From NCBI GenBank assembly GCA_964433675.1, contig CAYSSJ010000002.1, positions 1 through 64,000 of the forward strand: a stretch of 64,000 nt of DNA, read 5' to 3'. Under the pieces are notes generated by a model, which was not told the origin of the DNA, searched no databases, and saw only the letters and a list, made by a program, of their open reading frames with translations. Below, piece by piece: positions 50,085 to 59,693 of the stretch; within the stretch, counting starts at the first letter, position 1; each line of letters begins with the position of its first letter. A program made the translations under genes and the position numbers. The DNA is from CAYSSJ01 sp964433675 (GTDB lineage Bacteria > Cloacimonadota > Cloacimonadia > Cloacimonadales > TCS61).

Positions 50085-51031
50085 CTTTTCAGTTTTTTCC
50101 CTAAAACCTTCAGCATATCTTCAGTCATTTCGGGCAGATTGTATTCATGTTTCCAACCCCATTCTTCTCGGGCTACCGAATCATCCATTTTGTTGGGCCA
50201 GCTATCTGCTATTGCCTGCCGTACCGTATCGATCTCGTAGGATATTTTGAACTCCGGAATATGCTTACGAATCTCGGCTGCAATTTCTTCCGGTTCGAAA
50301 CTCATAGCTGCTACATTATAACAATTCCTATGTTGCAGTTTGGCAGGATCTGCTTCCATCAACTCAATAGCAGCTCTGAGACAATCCGGCATATACATCA
50401 TATCCAGATAAGTCCCTGCCTTTAAGTTGCAGAGAAACGACTTCTCTTGAATTGCCTTGTAGTAGATATCTACAGCATAGTCGGTAGTTCCGCCACCGGG
50501 AAGAGTAACATTGGATATGATGCCCGGATAGCGTACCCCTCGTGTATCAACACCAAACCTCATATGATAATAATCGCAGAGCAACTCACCGGAAACTTTG
50601 GTGACTCCATACATGGTTTTGGGACGCATTATCGTATTTTGTGGAGTATTATCGGGCGGTGTGGTAGGTCCGAATGCTCCGATAGAACTCGGTGTAAATA
50701 GTGCGAATTTGAATTCGATTGCCAATTCGAGTAGATTCATCAAGCCACCCACATTGACTTTCCACGAGAGCTGAGGTTTTTGCTCCCCCACTGCCGATAG
50801 AAATGCTACCAAATTATAGACAGTATCAATTCTATATTTTTTTAAAATCTCTTTTATCTTGTTTGCATCCAGACAATCGATGATCTCATAAGGACCGGAT
50901 CTCAAGATTTCTGGGGGATCAGTTCGAATATCGGAAGCAACCACATTATCGTCACCATATAGGCGGCGCAATTCAGGAACAAGTTCAGAACCTATCTGTC
51001 CGGCAGCACCCATAACCAAAATCCTCTTCAT
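50081..51031 (-). CDS. L-threonine 3-dehydrogenase, short-chain (SDR/epimerase) type
   Basis: Oxidises L-threonine to 2-amino-3-oxobutyrate with NAD+. The 316-residue extended-SDR protein has GAAGQIGSEL (9-18) as nucleotide loop, the catalytic YGVTKVSGE (Tyr-x3-Lys), and SSIGAFGPTTPPDNTPQ and RYPGIIS, features of SDR-type threonine dehydrogenases related to the animal TDH. The product is the substrate of the two Kbl-type enzymes downstream. AAGGAG lies before ATG 51031. First gene of the threonine/acetate operon. Confidence 0.93.
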   Translation of the reverse strand: MKRILVMGAAGQIGSELVPELRRLYGDDNVVASDIRTDPPEILRSGPYEIIDCLDANKIKEILKKYRIDTVYNLVAFLSAVGEQKPQLSWKVNVGGLMNLLELAIEFKFALFTPSSIGAFGPTTPPDNTPQNTIMRPKTMYGVTKVSGELLCDYYHMRFGVDTRGVRYPGIISNVTLPGGGTTDYAVDIYYKAIQEKSFLCNLKAGTYLDMMYMPDCLRAAIELMEADPAKLQHRNCYNVAAMSFEPEEIAAEIRKHIPEFKISYEIDTVRQAIADSWPNKMDDSVAREEWGWKHEYNLPEMTEDMLKVLGKKLKR

Positions 51032-51336
51032 ATAATATCTCCTTGTAAAATTTTTTGGGATATAACTGCGAAGTTCCTGATTTTGTCAACTACAAATCTG
51101 GAAAAACCGTAGCGAAGTAAAATCCGTGTTCTGATGATTTCTGCCTACTGCCTACTGTATTCTGTCTTCTGTATTCCGTTTTCTGACCTCTAAACTTCTA
51201 AACCCTCAACCCTAAACTCCCAAACATCTCCCTTGTCCTCCGTAGCTTTAGCGAAGGAGGATTGCTTCTCTCACACCACTTTTCACTTCTCACTCTTTCA
51301 CTTTTCACCGAAATTTCTTCCTGCTTCTCTCCATGC
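51032..51336. other. Repeat-rich intergenic region
   Basis: 305 bases with no gene. It shows the same short pyrimidine-rich words as 28.9-29.1 kb (CTGCCTACTGCCTACTGTATTC, TTCTGTATTCCG, CTAAACCCTCAACCC), and a TCCTCCGTAGCTTTAGCGAAGGAGGA imperfect palindrome near 51235-51260. Confidence 0.7.
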
Positions 51337-53622
51337 TTATTTCAAAAGCATCATCTTCCTCGTAACCACCTCATAATCTGTTGCTAACTTATACAGATAA
51401 ATCCCCGATGGCAATTGTCTGCCCTTATCATCTTTACCGTTCCATATAATCCTGTGCTCTCCCGATAACATCTCTTCATTCACCAGTGTTTTCACTTTCT
51501 GACCGCGAATGTTGAAAATTTCGATAGTGACATACCCACAATGAGATAGTGAAAACTCTATCGTTGTAGAAGGATTGAACGGATTGGGATAATTGTAGAT
51601 ATCCACATCCGGTTGGAAGATGACAAGGTCGTCTTCTGCTGACACATGAGGTGTATCCTGCAAGTAAGGATAGCCGTTATTGACCGTATAATCCTCATCA
51701 ACAGCCCAGATTTCATCAAAATCCCAATTCACATAAGTATTGTCAGCATAGGGATAAGTCATCTCTTCGGTGGTTCTGCCTTCACCACTAGCACTTGTAG
51801 TTTGCCCGGATGTTTCGATATCCCAATAACTATTATTAGCATTGCCATCTCCAGCCCCAATTAATCCGCCGACATGGGTGTCTCCACTTACGCTTCTTGT
51901 GCTGTAGCTATTACTGATATTGGAACTCTCTTGCCGACCCACAAGGCCTCCTACATACCATGGTCCATTCACACTTCCCATACTGAAACTGTTTATGATG
52001 GTGGAATTATCAAATTGCCTGCCCACCAACCCGCCGACATATTCTTCTCCATTAACTCCCCCAATGCTGAAGCAGTTGGCGATGGTAGATCCCCATTGAT
52101 CCCCAACTATGCCACTAACAGACCATGACCCACTCGTACTTCCCGAGCTATAGCTGTTGCTTATGATGGAAGACCGTTGTATTCCCGCGATACCACCAAC
52201 ATACCTATCTCCGGTTATGTCAACATTTGATACTCCAAGGTTTTCAATTATTGATTCAAATGTATAACCAAATAAACCGATGAAACTAAGAAAATCAATA
52301 TTGAGCGTTAATTTATCAATTATAAAGCCATCTCCATCAAAACTTCCTGAAAAGTAAGGGATATAGAAATTAGGATAGTCTTCTAAATCTAAATCAGTTG
52401 TTAATTTATAAGAGTATTCCTCAAATTGTCCAAACGCAAGAAGCTTTTTAAAGTCATTAACTGAGTTGATCAGATAACTGTTTCCATCGTAAGAGAGATA
52501 ATCGTCAATATTCAAATATAGATCATTATCAAGCCAGGTGTTAAAGATTTCGCTTCCCAGAGCACCAATTGTTATAACATTTTGATCGTTGATTAAAACC
52601 TCTTCATAATTATAATAACTATTGATGATTGTGGTTGTCCAATGTTGCCCCACCAGACCACCGACACGCTCATTTCCACTCACACAACCCATGCTATAGC
52701 TGTTGCTGATAGAGGAAGTATCATTATGCCCTACCAATCCGCCAACAAGAACTTCTCCACATACATTACCCGTGCTATAGCTGTTGCTGATGGTGGAAAT
52801 ATATTGCTTTCCTATTAGACCGCCAACGACATTATCTCCATTCACACTACCTGTGCTGTAGCTGTCGGTGATTGTAGCTCCCCATTGAGACCCCACCAGG
52901 CCTCCGGCACTTCTTACTCCGTACACACTAGCCGTGCTGTAACTGTCGATAATGGTAGAATCTACCGACTGATATCCCAGCAACCCACCAACATACTCAC
53001 TATGCCCATTTACATTCCCATTGCTGTAGCTGTTGCTGATTGTAGAATTATTGCCTTGTTCCCCCACCAAACCGCCGACAGTATAATTTCCATTCACACT
53101 ACCCGTGCTTAAGCTGTTGCTAACTGTGGAATTATTGTCTTGTCTCCCTACAATACCGCCGACGTAACCATATCCGCTTATATCAATATTAGTTATGCGA
53201 AGGTTTTCGATAGTTGATCCGTAAGTATAACCAAATAAACCAATATACCTAGTATTTGGCCGATTGATGAAAATAGCGTCAATAGTATGATCTTGACCAT
53301 TGAAAACCCCGGTAAAAGGCAAGTTATTAGGGTTACTCCATTCGTAAAAACCTATAGGATTCCATCCTTCTCCATCAAACCAATTTTCCGTATCAGTTGC
53401 ATCGATATCAGCTATCTGGATATAATGGCTTGACCAGCGAGATTCCTGGTTTGGATATGGTATGATATCATTACTAGCAGCGAACCAATACAGATTCTCC
53501 AAAGAAGCTATCTGATAAGGATCATCTTCTGTTCCTAAACCCTCAGCAGGTGGTATGGCGTTCTGGGCAAAAAGTGTGGTTATTCCCAACACTATTATCG
53601 TAATTAAGTATAACTTATTCAT
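51337..53622 (-). CDS. Secreted GLUG-repeat protein with T9SS-type sorting domain
   Basis: A 761-residue secreted protein. Signal peptide about 1-20 (MNKLYLITIIVLGITTLFAQ). About twelve GLUG motifs (VGGLVGxQ...STISNSYSTGSV) lie in two blocks (about 150-340 and 475-610), likely forming a right-handed beta-helix. A spacer domain lies between. The C-terminus (about 680-761) has YPNPFNPSTTIEFSLS and IFNIRGQKVKTLV, a type IX-style sorting domain like that at 3786-6353. GLUG repeats are found in adhesins and some cell-wall peptidases; no catalytic domain is seen. Its DNA is internally repetitive and therefore prone to repeat-number change. Confidence 0.88.
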   Translation of the reverse strand: MNKLYLITIIVLGITTLFAQNAIPPAEGLGTEDDPYQIASLENLYWFAASNDIIPYPNQESRWSSHYIQIADIDATDTENWFDGEGWNPIGFYEWSNPNNLPFTGVFNGQDHTIDAIFINRPNTRYIGLFGYTYGSTIENLRITNIDISGYGYVGGIVGRQDNNSTVSNSLSTGSVNGNYTVGGLVGEQGNNSTISNSYSNGNVNGHSEYVGGLLGYQSVDSTIIDSYSTASVYGVRSAGGLVGSQWGATITDSYSTGSVNGDNVVGGLIGKQYISTISNSYSTGNVCGEVLVGGLVGHNDTSSISNSYSMGCVSGNERVGGLVGQHWTTTIINSYYNYEEVLINDQNVITIGALGSEIFNTWLDNDLYLNIDDYLSYDGNSYLINSVNDFKKLLAFGQFEEYSYKLTTDLDLEDYPNFYIPYFSGSFDGDGFIIDKLTLNIDFLSFIGLFGYTFESIIENLGVSNVDITGDRYVGGIAGIQRSSIISNSYSSGSTSGSWSVSGIVGDQWGSTIANCFSIGGVNGEEYVGGLVGRQFDNSTIINSFSMGSVNGPWYVGGLVGRQESSNISNSYSTRSVSGDTHVGGLIGAGDGNANNSYWDIETSGQTTSASGEGRTTEEMTYPYADNTYVNWDFDEIWAVDEDYTVNNGYPYLQDTPHVSAEDDLVIFQPDVDIYNYPNPFNPSTTIEFSLSHCGYVTIEIFNIRGQKVKTLVNEEMLSGEHRIIWNGKDDKGRQLPSGIYLYKLATDYEVVTRKMMLLK

Positions 53623-54693
53623 TATTTCCTCCTACTTTTTTTATTTTGCTCCCTATCTTGTCCATATTATTTTGGATTTAGACAAGATAAGACACTTCTT
53701 CTCCCCACGTCGGAGCATTACGCAGGGAGAAAGAGCCGAATAAACTTATTAACACAACATATTAATATAATCTCCAGCGCAAAGTTGCGACCGGAGTTTG
53801 AAACAGGACACGATATTGTGAAACCCACTGTAAAACAAAGAGTTGTGCAGTTGGGGGGGGGTAGCGTATCAGGACGTATTTTGCCTATCCGGTTCAGGTA
53901 AATAACAAATTCTTGGGCAACTTTCTTTATATTCCCTCCTAGTCAAACCGGAGCCGGTGAAGCAAATGCTCTCATTAGTTTTTCATTCATCGTTCGACCG
54001 AGAACCGATCCAACATCAATGCAAAAGTTATAGATACAGTTTTCTTTGTCAAATACTTTTTCCCGAGATCCGTAAGGTAAGTTGCCAACTTGCCCTACTT
54101 TACTCTATCATCCACCTTCCATCATCTATCTTCTTGCTTTGGCATCGTAAATTCCCGACTTTACCTTATAAACGCCGTGAACGGCGTAAAGATGCTATAT
54201 TTATAAACAAATACCAGCCCTGAAGGACTGGTCTATTTTTGTGGAGACTAATCAACAAATAAACCAATTAACTAATCAACATCTCCCCCTTTGCCATTCA
54301 CCATTCATAAATGAGATTTCTCGACTCCATCCCGAAAAGTCGGGATTCCGCTCGAAATGACGGTTTTTTCCATTCTGGCATACCCCCTAAACCCTCAACC
54401 CTAAACTCTAAACTGCATATTGCTTCTCTTCCAATAAAAGTCCATGAGTACCAGCGAATAAATTCCTCAATTCATTTCTTTGTATTTTTTCGAAGACAAG
54501 ATGACATCTTGTCCTACGCTCTATGCTCTTTGCCAAAAATTCCGTGAGCGCAGCGAACAAATTCCTATAAATTCCCATCAACACCTTCTCCCTAAACCTC
54601 TAAACTACATTAACCATTATACATTGCTCATTTTCTCACATCCCCCTCTCCGAGTCCCTTCGTCCTTAGTCCTTGATCCTTATCCCTAATATA
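53623..54693. other. 1.07-kb non-coding region with widespread extragenic repeats
   Basis: No credible gene. It contains a nine-G run (53853-53861), a CGCCGT-GA-ACGGCG hairpin (54173-54186) followed by CCAGCCCTGAAGGACTGG (near 54209), an ATCCCGA-AAAG-TCGGGAT hairpin (54329-54346) inside a TCTCGACT...CTCGAAATGAC element, and CCTAAACCC/CATTATACATT words. These are typical extragenic elements seen across unrelated bacteria. Short open frames here are not reported. Confidence 0.65.
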
Positions 54694-56481
54694 CTACTCC
54701 CACTCGATCGTCCCCGGTGGTTTGGTAGTAATGTCATAAAAAATCATACCGACATTATATTCATCTCTCAGTGTTCGTTCGATCTTTTGCAACAGCCGAC
54801 TATCCATCTGATATACATCGGCTGTCATTGCATCTTTGGAGCATATTGGACGGATAACGAAGATGAATTTATCGTCTATTTTCAGAGGTAGCATCACTAC
54901 CGGCATCTGCCAGATCTCATCTATATCTGCTATTTCTTCGCGCAGATAAGCATCTACATCTCTGAGCTGATCTAAGTTGGTTTTTTCTAAAAATAATTTT
55001 GTCATTTGTGGCTCTTTGGGCAAAGGTAGCAGTGACAAGACAACTCTATTCACCGTTCTCAGTCTGTTTATAACGAGAGCGGAGACTTCTTTTAGAACTT
55101 CCCAATCCAAATCTAACTTTTGATCTGACCAGATCACAGCCGGATGGTTATAGGTTCTAAAATCACCTTGAACACCCACACTTTTGATCGGCAATATCAT
55201 ACCGCTCATATTACATGCTGTCAAAATTTGATTTAGCTCATCTGCTTCTTTTTGGTAATCATCTTCCGGTTTATCCTTATCGGAAGCGATAAGACGGATA
55301 GCCAAGCCGGGTCCGGGAAATGGATGTCTGTGTACCAGATGATGAGGTAGTCCGAGTTCTTCTCCCAAGAGTCGCACCTCATCTTTGTAAAGGTCTTTCA
55401 GAGGTTCTATCACTTTGCCGGCTTTGATCAGCTCATCTATCTCCATCACTCGGTTATGGTGAGTTTTGATAGTAGCGGCTTTCTGAGCGTCGCCACTTTC
55501 TATTGTATCAGGATAGATCGTACCCTGCACAAGCATCCAATTATCGGATAGCTTCTTATCACGCAGAGCATCATTGACTATATCGACAAACAAGCGTCCG
55601 ATAATAAGCCGCTTCTCTTCGGGATCTGTTACACCGTGCAGTTCTTTTAGAAAACGCTTTTCAGCATTTACAATATCGATATTTTCGAAACCGAGTTTTT
55701 TGAAGTGTTCCACCAGCTCTTTAGTCTCGTTCAATCTCATCAAGCCGGTATCCACATGGATAGAATAAACCGCTTCTTTGCCCAGAGCATCTATACAAAG
55801 TCTGAGCGCAACCATAGAATCCACTCCGCCTGAAAGCAGCAATATCAAATGTCTCCCCTCTGCTTTTTCCCGGATTTGCTCTATAAGTTCTTCTTTATAG
55901 TTTCTGATCTTCCAGTTTCGCCCACAATTGCAGATAGTCAGAAAGTTATCCAATATCTTCATCCCATCGGTGGTATGAGTTACCTCGGGGTGAAATTGCA
56001 AACCAAACAAATCTCTCTCTTCCGCTTCGAACGCTGCAATGGGCACACTCCGACTGCGGGCAATGACCATGATCCCTTCCGGCAAATCAGCTACATGGTC
56101 ACCATGGCTCATCCAAACGGTTGATTCTTCTTTTAGATTATGAAACAATCTTCTCTTAGTTTCAAAACTCACTTTGGTATAACCATATTCATTGTTATTA
56201 CCACTTTCAATTCTACCACCCAGCATAGAAGCCAAGAGCTGATGACCGTAGCATATACCTAAAACCGGGATATTAATACTTTCGATATCCAGGTCTATTC
56301 TATACGCATCTTCCAGGTTAACGGATCTCGGTCCTCCCGAGAGTACGATCCCGGCAATTTCATCGGTTAGTTCAAAGCTCTCGGGTTGAACTATATCACT
56401 AAACACATTCAATTGCCGTATTCTCCTTGCTATCAGATGAGTATATTGCCCGCCGAAATCTATTATCGCTATCTTTTTCAT
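54694..56481 (-). CDS. guaA: GMP synthase (glutamine-hydrolysing)
   Basis: Converts XMP to GMP. I prefer ATG 56481 (MKKIAIIDFG), six bases after AAGGA; the in-frame ATG two codons earlier overlaps the purN stop. The 595-residue protein has a class I glutaminase domain with nucleophile in GICYGHQLL and the HPEVTHT His/Glu, an ATP-pyrophosphatase P-loop LSGGVDSMVA, and the C-terminal dimerisation domain ending KPPGTIEWE. It is about 70 residues longer than E. coli GuaA because of an insert in the C-terminal domain (after TVNRVVLSLL), partly like eukaryotic GMP synthetases. It ends the purine operon. Confidence 0.96.
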   Translation of the reverse strand: MKKIAIIDFGGQYTHLIARRIRQLNVFSDIVQPESFELTDEIAGIVLSGGPRSVNLEDAYRIDLDIESINIPVLGICYGHQLLASMLGGRIESGNNNEYGYTKVSFETKRRLFHNLKEESTVWMSHGDHVADLPEGIMVIARSRSVPIAAFEAEERDLFGLQFHPEVTHTTDGMKILDNFLTICNCGRNWKIRNYKEELIEQIREKAEGRHLILLLSGGVDSMVALRLCIDALGKEAVYSIHVDTGLMRLNETKELVEHFKKLGFENIDIVNAEKRFLKELHGVTDPEEKRLIIGRLFVDIVNDALRDKKLSDNWMLVQGTIYPDTIESGDAQKAATIKTHHNRVMEIDELIKAGKVIEPLKDLYKDEVRLLGEELGLPHHLVHRHPFPGPGLAIRLIASDKDKPEDDYQKEADELNQILTACNMSGMILPIKSVGVQGDFRTYNHPAVIWSDQKLDLDWEVLKEVSALVINRLRTVNRVVLSLLPLPKEPQMTKLFLEKTNLDQLRDVDAYLREEIADIDEIWQMPVVMLPLKIDDKFIFVIRPICSKDAMTADVYQMDSRLLQKIERTLRDEYNVGMIFYDITTKPPGTIEWE

Positions 56482-56483
56482 AA

Positions 56484-57053
56484 TCATTCCTTACAAAGCT
56501 CATAGATAACTTCGCTGTAGAGTTTATGCTCTACTGCCAATCCTTTAGCCTCAGCTTGAGCGACAGTTTCACAATCGCTGATGTCAACTTCCCGCTGAGC
56601 GATGATCTCTCCCCCATCCAAGGTATTATCCACATAATGAACTGTTATCTTGGTCTTATCCAACCCATTCTCAAATGCCCATTTATAACCATGTAGTCCT
56701 TTATGTTTTTTAGTATCGGCAGGATGGATATTGATTATTTTCTTGGGAACAGCATCCACAATTAGAGGTGAGAGTATTTTCATGTAGCCGGCAAGTACGA
56801 TCAGATCGATTTCATAACTCAGTAATAGTTCTAGAAGTTGAGATTCATAATAATCTTTTTTCTTACCTTTAGAGGATATTGTTTCAGTATGAAATCCCAT
56901 CTTATCCGCTTTTTCCAGACCGTGAGCATCCGGATTATTGGAAAAAACCAACTCAATCCGGCAGACATCTTTCAGAAATCCATCTTTCACATTTCTCAGG
57001 ATAGCTTCCATATTACTGCCCCGACCGGATATCAATATTGCCAGCTTTTTCAT
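56484..57053 (-). CDS. purN: Phosphoribosylglycinamide formyltransferase
   Basis: Adds a formyl group from 10-formyl-THF to GAR. The 189-residue enzyme shows ISGRGSNMEAIL, the substrate loop FSNNPDAHGLEKA, and the catalytic NIHPADTKKHKGLHG region. In place of the common HPSLLPxFxG it has HPADTKKHKG, but Asn and His are conserved. A later D in TLDGGEIIAQ is the catalytic Asp. It overlaps purD by four bases. Confidence 0.93.
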   Translation of the reverse strand: MKKLAILISGRGSNMEAILRNVKDGFLKDVCRIELVFSNNPDAHGLEKADKMGFHTETISSKGKKKDYYESQLLELLLSYEIDLIVLAGYMKILSPLIVDAVPKKIINIHPADTKKHKGLHGYKWAFENGLDKTKITVHYVDNTLDGGEIIAQREVDISDCETVAQAEAKGLAVEHKLYSEVIYELCKE

Positions 57054-58291
57054 CTTCCCCTCTGAGCTATATCTTTTCGGTAGGTTTTCCCTTCGAATCC
57101 CACCTTCTCACAATTGCGATATACCTTCTCGACCGCATTGTCCAAATCATCGGCAGAGGCAACTATATTCAAAACGCGTCCACCATTGGTAAAGAGCTTA
57201 TCATCTTTTATTTTTGTGCCTGCATGAAAGACGAGGATATCCTTGTCCAGCTTATCTAATCCATCGATCTCGTATCCTTTTTCATATTTATAAGGATAAC
57301 CCTTAGAAACCAACACTACATCTACGAAGTAACCATCATTGAAGTCTATAGATTGTTTCTCCAGACTACCGTCGAAACAGGCTAAGATGATCTCGAGCAA
57401 ATCAGTTTTCAAAGCCGGTAAGATAACCTCCGCTTCCGGATCGCCCATTCGCACATTATACTCCAATACTTTGGGCCCATTATCCGTTAGCATCAAACCG
57501 AAATAGAGCACACCCTTATAATTAAGAGCTTCCTTTTTGATACCTATCATTGTCGGTTTGATGACATCTTCTTCTATGCGGTCAAGCATTTTAGCATCAC
57601 AAAATTCTACCGGACAATATGCGCCCATACCACCTGTGTTGGGACCTTTATCTCCTTCCAAGAGTTGCTTATGATCCTGAGAAGGTTGCAGCAGTTTAAT
57701 CGCTGCACCATCAGTAAAGCCGATGATGGAAAGCTCCCTGCCGATCAAGCGCTCTTCTATCAAATGCGGAAACGTATTACCGAATTTTTGGCATAATTCA
57801 TCATAGGCTTTGTGTACTTCAGACATTCCGGAACAGACAAACACACCTTTGCCACCGGCTAAGCCGTCATATTTAATCACGCACTTACCATTTAACTTTT
57901 GGGCTATTTTTAGTCCATCGTCTCTGCTTTCCGGCTGCCAAGATTCCGCTGTGGCAACTTGGTGATTATGCATAAACTGTTTTGCCCAAATTTTGGAGCT
58001 TTCCAGCAGTGACGCTTTCTTATCCGGTCCGAAAACTTTGATATCGCTTGTTGCAAAGTAATCAACAATCCCTTCTGCCAGAGGCATCTCCGGTCCCACG
58101 ATTATCAATTCGACTTTATTTTGCCGGCAAAATCTGCTCAGTTCTTCAAAGTCATTTATCGCTAGCTCCACATTATTCGGTGTTCCACCATTCCCCGGTA
58201 TAGTGAAGATGTGGTCACACTTTCTACTTTTACTCAATTCCCAAGCGATGGCATGTTCTCTTCCACCGGAGCCGAGCACAGCAACATTCAT
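57050..58291 (-). CDS. purD: Phosphoribosylamine-glycine ligase (GAR synthetase)
   Basis: An ATP-grasp enzyme forming GAR from phosphoribosylamine, glycine and ATP. The 413 residues contain GSGGREHAIAWEL at the start, IKYDGLAGGKGVFVC, GPNTGGMGAY and YNVRMGDPEAEVILP. Length is normal for PurD alone, without fusion to PurN or PurM. Overlaps with both neighbours by four bases indicate coupled translation. Confidence 0.96.
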   Translation of the reverse strand: MNVAVLGSGGREHAIAWELSKSRKCDHIFTIPGNGGTPNNVELAINDFEELSRFCRQNKVELIIVGPEMPLAEGIVDYFATSDIKVFGPDKKASLLESSKIWAKQFMHNHQVATAESWQPESRDDGLKIAQKLNGKCVIKYDGLAGGKGVFVCSGMSEVHKAYDELCQKFGNTFPHLIEERLIGRELSIIGFTDGAAIKLLQPSQDHKQLLEGDKGPNTGGMGAYCPVEFCDAKMLDRIEEDVIKPTMIGIKKEALNYKGVLYFGLMLTDNGPKVLEYNVRMGDPEAEVILPALKTDLLEIILACFDGSLEKQSIDFNDGYFVDVVLVSKGYPYKYEKGYEIDGLDKLDKDILVFHAGTKIKDDKLFTNGGRVLNIVASADDLDNAVEKVYRNCEKVGFEGKTYRKDIAQRGR

Positions 58292-59676
58292 TTGCCACTC
58301 CTGATCTTTAGGTCTGCTTCTATTAGATCGGATTTCACTTTCTCTATTTCTTCTGTAAACCTTGCTTTCAGTCTGGGGATATTCAAGCTCCGCAGGGAAA
58401 ATTGTGTCGCATTGGAAACATCAACCACAGTTGCTGCCGGAGTTTTAGAGGGCATCATAAGCGAGGAATTGATATTCACCGTCATATCGACCTTATCTTT
58501 GAAAGGTGGGCAATTGATCACCGGCACAGCCATATTTGCCGACAATGCACCGCCGAGCCCGTTTGACCGCCCAGCTACAGCTATCACAGCACCGGGTTCT
58601 ATAGATTGATTGTATTCTGCGGCAATCCCACCTATCCTCTCACCATTTTTATGAGCGGAAACTACTCTCATATCCACAAAAATATCATATTTTTCAAGCT
58701 TGTCTCTAATAGAGTTACAATGCTCTATATCGGCAGGAGAACCCATTATTATAGCCACATAACCATCTTTTATAATACCATGTTTAACCAGATTGGCAAG
58801 CATTCTACTGTTTGGATCGGTTTCCAAACCCGGCAATTCCGAACCTGTGATACTCCGATAAATTTCCAGATAGCGTTTGGAAGTCTCGGCTATCACATCC
58901 TCAGGTAGTGCATCGTGGTAACCATGTTCGGTTTTGTTGTTTATCAGCCATTGCCTTACAAATTCTTTATCGATCTGCTCCACTTTTTCGGGATTTTTTT
59001 GATAATCATCTACATACCAGAAACGTGAAGAGTCAGGTGTATGTATCTCATCTATGAGAATCAGTTTATCTTCCACAAGCCCGAATTCATATTTCGTATC
59101 CACCAAGACAATCCCTTTTTCAGCCAGATACTTACTACCGAACTCAAAAAGCTGCAAAGAGATTTTTTCCATCTCATCATACAACTCGGCAGTAGTCCAA
59201 CCTTCTTTGACAATATCTTCCGGAGTTATTTCCCGGTCGCTCTCTTCTTTGGTAGTTGGGGTAACCAAAGGCTGTTCAAATTTTTGATTTTTTGTCAGCC
59301 CTTCTCCTACTTTGATACCGGAAAATTCACGTTTACCTTTGGAATAATTTCGCCACATCGAGCCGGTGAGATAGCCACGCACGATCATCTCTATCTTGAT
59401 CGGTTTTGCTTCTTTTACCAGTGAAATATTAGGATCGATAAGCTTCTTCATATGATTGTCAATTATGCCGCCGGTCTTTTCGAACCAAAAATCTGCCAAT
59501 GCATTCAAAACCGCACCTTTGTATGGGATGCGGCTTTTTAAGACCTTATCGAAACTGGATATCTTATCGGTTACCAGGATCATTCGTGTCTTATCATCGA
59601 TACGGAAACTCTCCCTTACCTTACCACTATGAATATTCTTTAACTGCGGACTAATTAGCGTTTTAACCGTTTTCAT
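58288..59676 (-). CDS. purCE: PurC-PurE fusion (SAICAR synthetase + class II AIR carboxylase)
   Basis: A 462-residue bifunctional enzyme. Residues 1-300 are SAICAR synthetase: SGKVRESFRI (17-26), VRGYLTGSMW, DEIHTPDSSRFW (209-220). Residues 306-462 are a PurE domain: VAIIMGSPADIEHC (307-320), VVSAHKNGERIGG (338-350), then VAGRSNGLGGALSAN (367-381) and PVINCPPF. The last two are the class II, CO2-using AIR carboxylase form; typical bacterial class I PurE has GAAHLPGM instead. This order and type match animal PAICS. It implies PurK is not needed. Confidence 0.94.
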   Translation of the reverse strand: MKTVKTLISPQLKNIHSGKVRESFRIDDKTRMILVTDKISSFDKVLKSRIPYKGAVLNALADFWFEKTGGIIDNHMKKLIDPNISLVKEAKPIKIEMIVRGYLTGSMWRNYSKGKREFSGIKVGEGLTKNQKFEQPLVTPTTKEESDREITPEDIVKEGWTTAELYDEMEKISLQLFEFGSKYLAEKGIVLVDTKYEFGLVEDKLILIDEIHTPDSSRFWYVDDYQKNPEKVEQIDKEFVRQWLINNKTEHGYHDALPEDVIAETSKRYLEIYRSITGSELPGLETDPNSRMLANLVKHGIIKDGYVAIIMGSPADIEHCNSIRDKLEKYDIFVDMRVVSAHKNGERIGGIAAEYNQSIEPGAVIAVAGRSNGLGGALSANMAVPVINCPPFKDKVDMTVNINSSLMMPSKTPAATVVDVSNATQFSLRSLNIPRLKARFTEEIEKVKSDLIEADLKIRSGK

Positions 59677-59693
59677 CTTCTTTCTCCTTCTAT

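Noticed and set aside
44469..51031. Sphingolipid (serine palmitoyltransferase) gene cluster
   Set aside because: ACP, AMP ligase and an oxoamine synthase occur in such clusters, but the synthases are Kbl-like, the reductase is threonine dehydrogenase-like and the ligase pocket looks acetyl-type.
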